From Leptodontidium sp. MPI-SDFR-AT-0119 (taxonomy: Eukaryota; Ascomycota; Leotiomycetes; Helotiales; Leptodontidiaceae), in NCBI GenBank assembly GCA_020726505.1, contig JAHLEZ010000006.1:744001-808000 (forward strand): a stretch of DNA of 64,000 nt, in the 5' to 3' direction. Shown one piece after another: positions 47,639 through 58,694 of this stretch. A model generated the notes under the pieces. That model was not told where the DNA came from. It was given only the letters and a program-made list of their open reading frames with translations, and did no database searches. The translations under genes were made by a program, and so were the position numbers. Position 1 is the first letter of the stretch. The number at the start of each line of letters is the position of its first letter.

Positions 47639-50600
47639 ATGAGTTCGACCGCAACGTCGGCAGACCTGACCGAAGTGGGTAGAACTCAAGACCAGCTAAC
47701 ACATTCTTCTTCACCACACGCCACAGGGAGCTGTGTGGAATCTCGTCACGGTGAAGGCTCTGCAGCACCCCGACAGCCACTGCCCGAGGGTTTAGTAGTG
47801 GAAGACCAGTGGAGTAGAGACCAAGAGCTGCGTAGCAACATCGTGTCCCTCGCTAATGCAGTCCAACGGCTTTCGAGTGAGATTGAGAAGCTATCCTCGC
47901 AGCGTTCATCCACACAGCTATGTCCGCGAACATCAGTTGTCGGCCCGGAGGGTGTAGTCGTCGATGAAGAGAGTGGAGTTATCGATAGCAGTCTCTCTAT
48001 TGGGACATCGAATGACAGGGATCACAATACGGAAGCACTTACCGCGTTTTGGAACGCGCAATCTCCAAGTGATGAGAAACTGGTCGAACTGCGAAACGTA
48101 TTTATCGACGTGGTGTACGGACCACGACGGGATATTAAGGGCATCAGAGATTGCTTTGATCCTTCTATCAACGACGATAACAGCCCTACGTTCCTAGTCT
48201 TCCGGGAAACCGATGAAAAAGCTGGGACAATTTGGCGATCTGTATCTTGGGAGCCAGTTGAAGTTGAAGATGACAACCCAGATACTTGGGACAAATTTAG
48301 CAAGGAAATTTCCAATAACATTAAGGAGAAATGGCTATATAGTTTTGGGGGGAAGGCGAGAGCTGGAAGTCCGCAGGATCCGACTCACTTCTCCGATGGT
48401 TGGGATCACTTCCAAGGGGCGTCGGTGATCCTTACTGAGCTATCGTACAACGAGCAATGCTTCCCGAAACGAGTACATAGCAAGTCTTGGCAAGGCGGTG
48501 CGTTTATTTCTGAAAAGTCGCTGAAGGCTGTGGATTCTAGCCCAGTTCAGCTTCAACCGACGTGGGGGAAGAAGATATTTGGGAAAAGTTGGTACGCGGG
48601 CCTTTCGCCAAAAGAATCCTAGAAACAGCACTGACATGTCTGACAGGCGCGTGTCTTTTGAAGATACAGTCCTGAATTTTACTCTACTCGCCTTCATCCT
48701 TTCCCAAGTCACCCTCGGCTATAACATCGACACCGAGGATATTGGTTTTTGCGGTGCGGTGTTTGCTAAGCGCTATGCAGGCCCCTGGCCGAGCACGAAA
48801 TGGGCCAGATGGTGTTGCTTCGGCAATGATAATCGCATCTGTCATCTACAGTTCCACATCCGCTATATATCCACCTCTAACACCGCCATCGCGCGCTTGA
48901 TTCCTGAAGTTTTGTCTGAAGGGCTTCACTTCCACCGTGAGAAGGGCCAGGCTTTTTCGCTAGGTGCAGGACAAGACTTTCCCCTTGTTGAAAGCCGAGT
49001 GGCAATTGCCATCAACACGTCGCTAGACTCCAAATTCGCGCACTATTCTATGGTGACGCTGACCGACTCGGATAAGCTTTCTCTGGACGATTTCGAAGGC
49101 AACCAAGCATGGAGTGACATAAATTTCAGTCTCTGCGGAAAGTTCGCCGGAGTTGCAGTATTTCAAGTAGCCATCCGCCGCCTATTGATGGTATGGGGCA
49201 GGAGGTGGAATTTTGTCCTCGATTCCATCAACAACCTCCTAAAGGTGCAGGTATGAGATGTTCCTGAAATACACTAATATGGATTACCGCTGACCCCGGC
49301 TACATATCGACGATATCCTTGACCCAACGGAAAGGAGAAAGTTGACGTTCGACAGCTCATTCCAGCAATCAGAGCTGCACTTCGCTATCTTGCAACTACT
49401 GCGCATCTCATTCGAGTGGATCCGCGAGGCAATGGATGATTTCAAAAGCCTTGAGGAAGACTTCAATGGAAGCACCGCACAGATTGCTCCAGAAGTTGTA
49501 CGTTCGAACTGGAAGGCTTTGGTTTCATGTCAAGACATAATTGGAAGGCGCCTACTCGAACGCATAGAGAAGAAAACCAACGAAATTGAAAGCTTGAGGA
49601 ACGGTATATGCCTCTCAAGATATGACTCCAAGGCGGCGGTACCTCAAGGAATAAGCCCTCCAGACTTCAACTCTGAATTGGAATTCCAATCGCATCCTGG
49701 ATTATTTCAAGGTGGATTTATGCAAACTCCTCACCAATCGTTGAAATTAAGCCATGGTATCCCACGACTTGTGGTCATAGTCTCTGTCTGGTCAAGTGCG
49801 GTTCTTTCCCATATCACAGACTTCTTTCTCGGTACCGCACTTCCCCAAGATACGACCCGCTTAAGATGGACATGTGTGAGTGACCCAGGACAATTAAAGA
49901 CCTCCTTAATGGCAGTGGTACTAATATATTCTACCCCAGCGGTGTGGCCACACGTCTTATGATGACTTCTCGGAGCTTTCCTCTAGTGGCATCGAAAAGA
50001 TGACAAATGAGCTGAATAAATCTGGTTTCATCACAGCCGTGAGTATTGATACAACAACAGGGGGCGCTATTGGAGGAATGGGAAATTTCGTGTCCGCTCT
50101 GCGCCATGGTGTCCAAAGCCTTATGTCTCCTTCGCAAAGTCAATCGGACTTGCCAACCGCAGAACCACAGACTGCAGTAGTGGGTGAACATTCACATCAA
50201 CCGAGACCTGGCTGCAAATTCCTCCATATTTGCGTGGGGAAGCGACAGTATTCTACTCGGATGGATCATATTGATATCTGTGAGAAGAGAACTGACCGAG
50301 CAATATTCCACACCCTGAGAAGGCACTACAAAGAGGTGAGACGTGAGTTGATCGGAATACTTTTTAAGGTTCGAAGAATCGATTTCGTTAAGGTATAATC
50401 CCTTCTGTAAGTGCTTTACAGAACTTCAATTAAGTTTATCACAGTTTCAGATGGGCCCAAATGGCTTGGTGTACTCCTTGGTTCCCGACCAGCTTCCACC
50501 ACCACCTCCCGATAATCTTGAATACGAATATTTCCCAGCGCCTCCGCAAACCAGACCGCCAATATGCCCCCGATTCATGGCGCATTTGTGGCACTGTAAG

Positions 50601-50906
50601 GAAGAGGTTCCAGAGCAAAATTTCTTTTGCAAACGATTTCCGAAGAAGAAAGATACCCCGTGTATATTCACCTCGGATAATGAGCCCACAGCCAACTTGG
50701 GCTGGGGCCTTCATATTGTGGAAGTCTTCAACATCTCCTTGATTGTCTGGATTTTGTTTGGGTTTACGGCCATTTCTGGATTAATCTTTAGTATTTCATG
50801 GACTCTTTTGAGAGACGACATTTCTGGCGCTTATGCTGTTGCTTCTTATATCACTGCGCTAACAGCATTGCTTTTGATGGCTATCACGACCACTATAGCA
50901 TCTTGA
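47639..50906 (+). pseudogene. Large fungal membrane-protein gene with a lost splice acceptor
   Basis: Exons 47639-48591, 48647-49250, 49306-49875, 49940-50392 and 50451-50906 together would encode about 1011 residues. It begins with a disordered region and a short coiled coil (ELRSNIVSLANAVQRLSSEIEKL). Conserved-looking middle segments (DDILDPTERRKLTFDSSFQQSELHF; RWTCRCGHTSYDDFSEL) are followed by a C-terminus of GWGLHIVEVFN with two membrane helices. It resembles a fungus-specific family of large proteins ending in two helices; I know no function. Introns 1, 3 and 4 are standard. Intron 2 starts GTATGA at 49251, but the only position that restores frame and homology (49306) is preceded by ACAT rather than ACAG. 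Retaining it gives an immediate TGA. So the gene is either recently broken or carries a sequence error. Confidence 0.55.
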
Positions 50907-51361
50907 TGAGGTTCAAATGGATAGAGGTAGTGCTGCAAGCCTGCTCTGATGATTCCCTTCTGCGTTTCCTTGAACGTGTGTCTTGTCTTTTTAACAAAAC
51001 CCTGAATAGCTAGCATGCTCGCGGTGTTTTCGGCATCATGAATGAGATCACTCGGTTGATTATTGTCTATTGATATGTTGGTCGTGTGGTTCATGGTCTC
51101 TCGTCGCCGCCTTCGAATGCTTGCCCTGTTTCGCATGGAAAAGATAGCCACAACGCGTGCCCGAAAACACGATAGACGCGTAAATCCCGACCGAGGAAAG
51201 TGTTGTACGGTATCCGGTGGCACTACACCAATTTTGGACAGTGTTTCTCTAGACTCTTTTGGCCGTGAAGGTGGGAAGGGTGGTAGGATGACGGTTTTGA
51301 CTCGATCACAACATATTAGCGTTTTGACGACCCACAGGTATAGGAGGGCAAAAGCAACTTA
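50846..51361 (-). CDS. Possible 3' exon of an unknown membrane-associated protein
   Basis: An open minus-strand frame runs from an AG acceptor-like site at about 51361 to the stop at 50846, about 170 residues. It begins with a hydrophobic stretch (VAFALLYLWVVKTLICC), then a basic segment (MRNRASIRRRRET), then DLIHDAENTASMLAIQGFVKK. The last part is duplicated at 46943-47248 with mostly conservative changes, which supports real coding. Its 3' end overlaps the 3' end of the plus-strand gene by about 60 bases. Upstream exons probably lie in 51370-51560 but I could not join them. Family not recognised. Confidence 0.4.
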
Positions 51362-53074
51362 ATTTTAAGATATAGTACGCCTTTGTGCAGAGCCCGGTGA
51401 AATTCAGGATAGATACAACAGACGTTGACGTGGCTATCAATGAATATCGCAAAAAACACATAACAGATTGTCGAGTAGTCAGTGCGCGCGCTTGACAAGT
51501 TCCTTACCAGAAGAGCGTTCGCGTAACATGATCTGTCGGAGCGGAAGTACATTTATCCTAGCGAGGCTAAACTCCTCTTGGATAATGGCCTCAGTGCCTG
51601 TAACTGTTACAAGACGTTGGATTATTTAAGCTAGAAGATTCTAGAAGCTTCACTTTTGCTCTTCTACTTCGAAGTAGCCACTTGCTCCCGATAACTTATT
51701 TTAAACTGTGATTATACCTCCTTAGTGTGCTTATTAGCCAAGATTTATTAAATACATAGCCAAGAGAATAGCGGAAACGTGTGCGAGTATAAAATACCTC
51801 AAGTAGTATCGTGAAAACTATTTGTCACTCGCCAAAGACCATGTATCCCCTCTAGCCTCTTTTCGCAAAGTGTTTGTGGATATCCCCTGTTTAGCGAGCG
51901 GCGCTGAAACTTTCACGTGAGTTTGAGGGGAAGCCGATTTCGTTAGCGACTGTACCGATATGACTATGTTACGCCACAAATGGTGGAGTCATTGCGGAAT
52001 TCTTTTCAAAGATGTCTTTATGTTTCCAAACAAAGCGGAAGGAACATGAACAATTCCTCTCCTCTCCATCGGATAATTTCCGGCAGCCATCAAGTCATGC
52101 CAACCCAACCAGTCCGGAATCGCGACTTAACCAGCACCCGAATACCGAGTTCAACGGTACTTCCGTACGAAACGGCCCGACTATAGCTCTCCACGTCTCT
52201 AACGAATGGTAGGGATATAGGTCTATAAAGTTGGGATGACGATGGGGACGGGAGTGTGAAGTGGAGGTGGAGGTGGAGATACCCCACCACCCCGCACATG
52301 CCAAGAACCCTCCACAAGAGAATGACAAGAAAGTTTTTTTTCTCGTCTTGGGCTTTAGGTCGGGAGGTTCTGTCGGCTTTTGTTGTTTATATTCCGCAGA
52401 GGGGGAATATGGGTAATCTTCGGAGGTGCGGGATCTTGGATGAAGGTAGTGTAGTTTACTTTTGAAGTGTGTGAGAAATGTGAGTATACTTAGAAGATGC
52501 ATAAATGACGAGTGGGAAGTTGTCATTTCATTGAAATAAGGTTAAATTGCTTGAATAAAGTATATTACTGTAACTTTGCTTATGTAAAAAACTCTCCTAC
52601 TCCTTAAATGCCCTACTTGCCTTGTGTCTAGGTAGGAGACGTCTCGTCGAATACTGTACTCCTCCGGCCCCACACGCGCTAGCGAGGACCATCACCAGAA
52701 TTCGTGATTACTCGACTTCAACAAGCCTCCCACTTTTGGTAAGGACTCTATAAGACTCTACACACCATAGCCTAGCTGCCGAAGCAACCCACAACCTCAG
52801 AACTGAACGTATTGTTACCGACACAAGGCCGGTAGGTAGCAAATCTTCGGTCCTTTTGAGTCTTGGCTAGAAGGAAAGGAAGTAGAATACAACACGAGCA
52901 CAAACAGAAGATGCACGATGATAATAGCCAAGGTATTAACTATGTAGCAATTTCTTTTCTATACTCAAGAAGAGTTGTATATAAGGAAGCTGAACTGCTC
53001 TCACGGTTTAAGGAAACTCCCATTCCCCAGCACACTTCTTTAGCGAGTTTTCTACGCATTTCTCATATCTCAAT
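51362..53074. other. Intergenic region with dispersed repeat copy
   Basis: About 1.7 kb. It includes the right copy of the inverted repeat (51862-51951). No complete gene was recognised; the 143-codon minus frame at 52095-52526 is low-complexity without a domain. Confidence 0.45.
51862..51951 (-). repeat. Dispersed inverted repeat, right copy
   Basis: Reverse-complement partner of 46801-46895. The pair is about 5.1 kb apart, like element ends, but no target-site duplication is obvious beside them. Confidence 0.8.
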
Positions 53075-54982
53075 ATGCTGCAACCAGCTAGCAAGATGTG
53101 GACCCAAGTTGTAACTGTTTTGTTAGGTGTCCTACCTCCAAGCAGCAGCGCAACCTCAACTCCCTCCCTACGCAAAACCAGGACGACAAACATGACGACC
53201 ACAGACACGCCCATCTACCTCAACAGCACGTATTGCATCCACGAACGAGTAGAGAACCTCCTCTCGCTCATGACAATCCAGGAGAAAGTCGGGCAAATGT
53301 TCCAAGTACAACTCTACCCCACAGCAAACGGCACACTCGACAAGAACAGCTCAGACGAAATGATCGGCAACAAACACATGACGCACTTCAACCTCGTTGG
53401 CGACGTGACATCCGCACGGGAAACAGCCGAGCTCGTCAATACAGCACAGCAGAGAGCGAAGGATACCAGGCTCGGAATACCGCTCACGCTGAGTTCGGAC
53501 CCGAGACATCACTTCACCGAGAACATCGGGACGGGGTTCCAGGCCGGTTCGTTCTCGCAGTGGCCCGAGACGTTGGGACTTGCTGCGCTGAGAGATCCTG
53601 CGCTTGTGAGGAAGTTCGCGGAGGTTGCCAGGGAGGAGTATATTGCTGTTGGGTTGAGAGCTGCACTGCATCCGCAGGTGGACCTCGCTACCGAGCCGAG
53701 ATGGGCCAGGTTGGGGAATACCTGGGGCGAAGACGCTACGTTGACGAGTGAGCTTATCGTGGAGTATATCAAGGGGTTCCAGGGAGAGAAACTTGGTCCG
53801 CATTCAGTTACGACGGTGACGAAGCATTTCCCTGGAGGTGGACCCATGGAGAATGGTGAGGATTCACACTTCACTTATGGCAAGAACCAAACGTATCCTG
53901 GGAATAACTTGGAGTATCATTTGATTCCTTTCAGGGCTGCTATTGCGGCTGGTGCTCGTCAGATGATGCCGTATTATTCCCGTCCGATTGGCACGAAATA
54001 TGAGCCGGTGGGATTCTCGTTCAATAAACAGATCGTGACGGATCTCCTGCGAGAGGAACTTGGTTTTGAGGGTATTGTTGTTACGGACTGGGGTCTCATC
54101 ACTGATGCTGTTATCCTTGGTCAGGATATGCCTGCTCGTGCTTGGGGCTTGGAGAATACCACCGAGCTGTACCGAGCTCAGAGGATCATCGAGGCAGGGT
54201 GTGATCAGTTCGGCGGCGAAGCACGTCCTGAACTCCTCGTCCAACTCGTCCAAGAAGGCAAGGTCTCCGAAGAGCGAATTGACATCTCAGTCCGCAGACT
54301 ACTGCGCGAGAAGTTCCTTCTCGGACTCTTCGACAACCCGTTTGTTGACCCCGAGGCAGCGGAGCGAGTGGTTGGGAACGACTACTTTGCCCGTCTGGGG
54401 AACGATGCGCAGCGGAGAGCTTACACTCTCTTGTCCAACAAGGAAAACATTCTGCCACTGAAGCCACATACCAGTGTCGAGACGAAATTCTACATCGAGG
54501 GCTTCAATGCTACTTTCATGGCTGCTCGGAACTTGACTGTAGTCGATACCCCCGAAGCTGCTGATGTGGCACTTCTTCGTCTTCAAGCACCATACGAACC
54601 GCGACCAGGTGGCTTCGAAGCACGATACCACGCAGGCTCACTCGAGTTCTCCGACGAGGAGAAAGCTCGACAGGCAACTATTTTCGCAGCTGTGCCCACC
54701 ATTGTCGACATCATCCTCGATCGACCAGCAGCTATCCCAGAAGTTATTGAGGGAGCTAATGCTGTGCTGGGTAGTTTTGGTAGCGGGTCAGAGGCGTTCT
54801 TGGATGTGGTGTTTGGTGTGAGTCAGCCTGAGGGAAAGCTGCCTTTTGATTTGCCGAGATCGAATAAGGCTGTTGAGGACGGGATGGAGGATGTGCCGTT
54901 TGATACTAGGAATCCTGTTTTTAAGTTCGGGCATGGATTGAGATATCGTGATGTTTGTGAGGAGTCTGGTCGGACGTGTTAG
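53075..54982 (+). CDS. Glycoside hydrolase family 3 beta-glucosidase-like protein
   Basis: A single exon of 635 residues. GH3 enzymes release glucose or xylose from the non-reducing end of beta-glycosides. A short hydrophobic start (MWTQVVTVLLGVLPPSSSA, from the second ATG) could be a signal peptide. LSSDPRHHFTENIGTGFQAGSFSQWPETLGLAAL, KHFPGGGP (about 249-256) and VVTDWG with the catalytic Asp at 338 are GH3 signatures; DMPARAWGLE follows. The second alpha/beta domain ends with PEGKLPFDLPRS and FKFGHGLRY. The fibronectin-III domain common in fungal beta-glucosidases is absent. The general acid in the second domain is not obvious to me. Substrate is unknown. Confidence 0.9.
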   Translation: MLQPASKMWTQVVTVLLGVLPPSSSATSTPSLRKTRTTNMTTTDTPIYLNSTYCIHERVENLLSLMTIQEKVGQMFQVQLYPTANGTLDKNSSDEMIGNKHMTHFNLVGDVTSARETAELVNTAQQRAKDTRLGIPLTLSSDPRHHFTENIGTGFQAGSFSQWPETLGLAALRDPALVRKFAEVAREEYIAVGLRAALHPQVDLATEPRWARLGNTWGEDATLTSELIVEYIKGFQGEKLGPHSVTTVTKHFPGGGPMENGEDSHFTYGKNQTYPGNNLEYHLIPFRAAIAAGARQMMPYYSRPIGTKYEPVGFSFNKQIVTDLLREELGFEGIVVTDWGLITDAVILGQDMPARAWGLENTTELYRAQRIIEAGCDQFGGEARPELLVQLVQEGKVSEERIDISVRRLLREKFLLGLFDNPFVDPEAAERVVGNDYFARLGNDAQRRAYTLLSNKENILPLKPHTSVETKFYIEGFNATFMAARNLTVVDTPEAADVALLRLQAPYEPRPGGFEARYHAGSLEFSDEEKARQATIFAAVPTIVDIILDRPAAIPEVIEGANAVLGSFGSGSEAFLDVVFGVSQPEGKLPFDLPRSNKAVEDGMEDVPFDTRNPVFKFGHGLRYRDVCEESGRTC

Positions 54983-55415
54983 AAATTCTCTTGTTGTGGG
55001 TGAAGGGAGGTATGTTTGAAGATCTAGAAGGGGATTCTACTGGGGGAGATGCGAAGAGGGCATTCCGCTGTAGAGTTGAGGGTGAATATCATATACAATG
55101 ATTGGGACAGCGATATAATGCCAGGAAATGAAATAACTGTAATGACCTGAAATAGAAATAATGTAGTCTACCTCGAGATTCATAAGCCTAGGTCTGTGAA
55201 ATGTGGTTCTGAAACCCTGTATTATGAGATTCTTGATCAACAGACGACTCGAGTTATCATAAAACCAATTATTTGATTGTTTCAGGGATCGACAGATCCA
55301 GCCATGCAAGCCCAGGTACCGAAATACCGCGGGGGGAATATTGACAGGATAACATTGTGGACGAGCACATGTTGACCCTGTCGCTGAATATGTTGATATC
55401 CTATCTCTAAGATAT
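54983..55415. other. Convergent 3' flanks
   Basis: About 430 bp between convergent stop codons. Nothing recognised. Confidence 0.5.
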
Positions 55416-56540
55416 TCAGTGCTCCTCTCTCTCCTTCGCAACATCATCAACTGGTTTCCACCTCAGCGAGTAAACAGAGCAAACAGGGCCCAAAGACAAG
55501 TCATGCAACCTCATCCTCTCCTCGCATTTCTCATTCGGGGGATCCGCACCAATACACTGTCTATACCCCCAGCAGTAAGGGCAGATATCCGACCAGAAAC
55601 ACATTGGGCTCTGCCACATTTGTACACCCTTAGCTTCTACGCCTGCCGTACTTAGGACTTTCCCATTCTTGAGAGGAAATTTCCAACCCTTTGCCCACTC
55701 GACGATAGCGACTAACTCGTCAACTTTATCTTCTGATGTCTCAAGCTCAATCTCCACTTCTTTGAGAGAAGGCAGTTTGGCAAATGCTCCTCCCCAGCCC
55801 TCCATATTCCACTGAATAGGTGTTTCGTTTCCTTCGTCCTTAGAAGCGATGATAGCCCTTATCATCTGGGCTGTATCCGCGGTCCCACTGTACGGATTAA
55901 TGGCGAGGGGATGATTCCGTTCATTCCACCACCAATCGCACCTCCTGATGGTAATCTTGATCTTCTCAATCCCCCGCATGAAATTTTCATCACAGAACCG
56001 CGAGAAAGACTGCTCGAGCCAGAATTCCTGCGTGAAGAGGTGGATCTCTTTCACGAGTTCTAGCTGCCATGACATCATCCGTCGAGTGAACATCTCTTTC
56101 TCGCGCTCCCAGCCATGGCGATCTTGGTAGAACCGTCCGTGAGGTCCTGACTCGGGCGGGTGCCAGAATACATGCTCTTTGTTGGCGGCCGGGAGATGGT
56201 AGGTTTCCAAGTATACCTGACGACAGGTTTGGAGGAGGGCGGTGTTGACTTTCTTCTTGCCTTTGTAGCCGGGACGGGTGTAGCCTTTGTCGACCTCGTA
56301 GGGTGTGGTGATATCTTCGGTTAGAGCGAATTGGAAGATACTGTTACGGATCTCGGGCGGAATACGGCCGTCGTAGAGGGGAGATCCTTTTTGAGGGTTT
56401 GCGAGGTCTGGTTTGTTTTGGATGGGTGTTCGTTCGGGTTCGGGATGGCGCTCGATGTAGTGCTGTTCTGGTACTTGGGGAGAACGAACTGGTCCGAAAT
56501 AACCAAATCTCCTTCGACGGCCTCTTGGTCCGTTGTCCAT
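55416..56540 (-). CDS. Uncharacterised fungal protein with 2EXR/F-box-like start
   Basis: A single exon of 374 residues. After an Arg-rich, Pro-rich start, the segment GRIPPEIRNSIFQFAL, then VNTALLQTCRQVYLETYHLP, follows the pattern L/IPxEIRxxIF...LLxTCRQIYxEa found in fungal 2EXR or DUF7730-type proteins, which are related in layout to F-box proteins. Further on are many Trp-rich segments (RRCDWWWNERNHP, WNMEGWGG) and a Cys pair (CPYCWGYRQC). No catalytic motif is seen. These proteins are greatly expanded in ascomycetes and have no known biochemical role. It is transcribed away from the hydroxyglutarate dehydrogenase gene. Confidence 0.75.
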   Translation of the reverse strand: MDNGPRGRRRRFGYFGPVRSPQVPEQHYIERHPEPERTPIQNKPDLANPQKGSPLYDGRIPPEIRNSIFQFALTEDITTPYEVDKGYTRPGYKGKKKVNTALLQTCRQVYLETYHLPAANKEHVFWHPPESGPHGRFYQDRHGWEREKEMFTRRMMSWQLELVKEIHLFTQEFWLEQSFSRFCDENFMRGIEKIKITIRRCDWWWNERNHPLAINPYSGTADTAQMIRAIIASKDEGNETPIQWNMEGWGGAFAKLPSLKEVEIELETSEDKVDELVAIVEWAKGWKFPLKNGKVLSTAGVEAKGVQMWQSPMCFWSDICPYCWGYRQCIGADPPNEKCEERMRLHDLSLGPVCSVYSLRWKPVDDVAKEREEH

Positions 56541-57019
56541 GGCTGATGGGTTGAAGAAGAAGAAGAAGTTGACAAAGTAAAAAGTGACAAGTTATATGAA
56601 CTTGTACCTAGGTATCTGATGATCTTGAAGCTTGGATCCGGTTTTCTTACTTTGAAAGAACGGAAAGTAGAACTTGAATTTGTGTATGATGGGAGCAGTG
56701 AATGTAAGTGCTTGAGAATGAATCTATGTGACAGGCGTTCGTAATGAGTGGCGATATCCAGAAGTTGGTTGTTGGTTATTAGTTGTTGCCTTACCTAAAC
56801 GAGTCCAATGAGGAAGATCCCTCCTTCCCAGGTCCCCATTGGCTACCCTGATTCTCAGCCTCGTCTCAGCCTTGCAGATCTTCCCGTGTCTCCCCCACTC
56901 CCAAGAGCCGAAGCCGGTGATGACATCGCTGAGACTTCGAGGTCAATGAACATCTACAAGAATACAATTTTCCCTAAATTCCTTCATAATTTCAATGAAG
57001 CTATTATCTAGTCCCCAAG
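56541..57019. promoter_or_regulatory. Divergent promoter region
   Basis: 479 bp between two divergent start codons; must contain both promoters. No clear motif beyond A/T-rich patches. Confidence 0.35.
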
Positions 57020-58358
57020 ATGTTCTCTAAGACTCCGCGGAGTCCATTGGCGAAGACGTCATGGCGAGGCTTCGCAAGGCGAGAGGCTGACTTCACTCAT
57101 GCGGTAAGGCTGTGGTTTGATTCACCCAGAGCAAGCATTGTAACGCCAGACTGACAACATCCAATGAATAGATAATAGGCGGAGGAGCAGTCGGACTAGC
57201 TATTGCTCGACAATTGGCAGCTCGAGATGGAAGCAGCACCGTTCTGATCGAGCGGAACAAATTAGTTGGAATGGAGACCAGCTCGCGGAATTCAGAAGTC
57301 AGTTGCCCATCCTTCCATCCCATAATAGAATTCGATACTAACAGCACATAAAATCACAGGTAATCCACGCAGGACTCTACTACGGTGCCACATCCCTCAA
57401 GACGAAACTCTGCATCCGGGGCCGACAAATGCTCTACGCTCTGTGCGAAGCGCACAACATCCCGCACGCCAACATGGGTAAATGGATCGTGGCACAAACA
57501 AACCAGCAATGGGAAGAGCTAGTCAAAGTACACAAATTCACACGCACCCTCGAGGACGTACCTACGAATTTCATCTCGCTCGAGCAAGCGGCGAGGGAGG
57601 AGCCATTCGTGCAGGCCAAAGCGGGAATACTGGAGAGTCCTACGACGGGGATAGTGGACAGTCACGCATATATGCAGTTCCTACTAGGAGATTTCGAGGA
57701 TAGAGGCGGGGACGTGGCGTTGCAGAGTCCGGTGGTGGGTGTAGAAGCTCTAGGGGAGAATGGGAGTAGTGGGTGGGCGATCACGACGAGGGATAAGGCG
57801 AGTGGAGAGGAGAGTACTGTTACAGCGGAAGTTATCGTCAATTCAGCGGGCTTGGGAGCGTGTGAAATCAATAATATGATTTTACCGAAGAGTAGACATA
57901 TGACGCCTTACTACGCTAAGGGTAATTACTTCTCATATGCAGCCTCGACGCCGAAAACTAAACACCTCATTTATCCTGCTCCGGAACCGGGTCTCGGAGG
58001 GCTGGGTACGCATCTCACGCTTGATATTGCGGGCCGGATTAGGTTCGGGCCTGATGTCGAGTGGGTTGACAACCCTGATAATCTAGCCGTCAACGACGCA
58101 CGACTCCCAGAGGCTATCGAGCAGATCAAGAAGTTCCTGCCCGATATCCAGGTCGATGCCATACAGCCTGATTACGCTGGCATTAGGCCGAAGCTGGGTA
58201 AGGCGAGTGCAGTGGCGAGCGGGGATAAGTTTTTGGATTTCGTGATTAGGAAGGAGGATGGCTTTGAGGGGTTTGTGAATCTTTTGGGCATTGAAAGTCC
58301 TGGCTTGACGGCGAGTTTGGCGATTGGTGAGATGGTTGACGAGTTGTTATATAAGTAG
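57020..58358 (+). CDS. L-2-hydroxyglutarate dehydrogenase, mitochondrial
   Basis: Exons 57020-57103, 57172-57297 and 57360-58358 give 402 residues. The flavoenzyme oxidises L-2-hydroxyglutarate to 2-oxoglutarate, a metabolite-repair reaction in mitochondria. The first 28 residues are basic and Ser-rich (MFSKTPRSPLAKTSWRGFARR), fitting a presequence. IIGGGAVGLAIARQLA at 29-44 is the FAD-binding loop and VLIERN ends the second strand. ETSSRNSEVIHAGLYYG is the family signature. VNSAGLGACEI is the second dinucleotide-fold motif, and the ending GIESPGLTASLAIGEMV is typical of the family. A less likely reading is another DAO-family oxidase. Confidence 0.9.
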
Positions 58359-58694
58359 GCTGGTTGGTTGGTGTGGTTTAATATGTTAACATGAAGCGAA
58401 GAGTTTAGATTCTGGTTAATGACAACTGGGAAGATCTAAGAGTCGAGACACATAACATCTCAGATATCGAAGCATTGTGGGCTTAGGCTACACGCTATAT
58501 ACGTCGAATCGAGTTTGAATATAAGAGTACAGTCGAATGTCTAGATTTTCACAATGTGACCAGACTAATGGCAATCTATATTGAAACCGATTTCGAAATG
58601 TTCAACAGTCTGAGTGCGTAAGAAGCGTTCATGTGTTCATGTCCCGCACAGCAACGAGTCTACCTTCCATCACACACATCAAACCACCCGCATT
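58359..58694. other. Short convergent intergenic region
   Basis: 336 bp between convergent genes; nothing recognised. Confidence 0.5.

Noticed and set aside
52095..52526. 143-codon minus-strand frame
   Set aside because: Low-complexity composition, no start or domain evidence.
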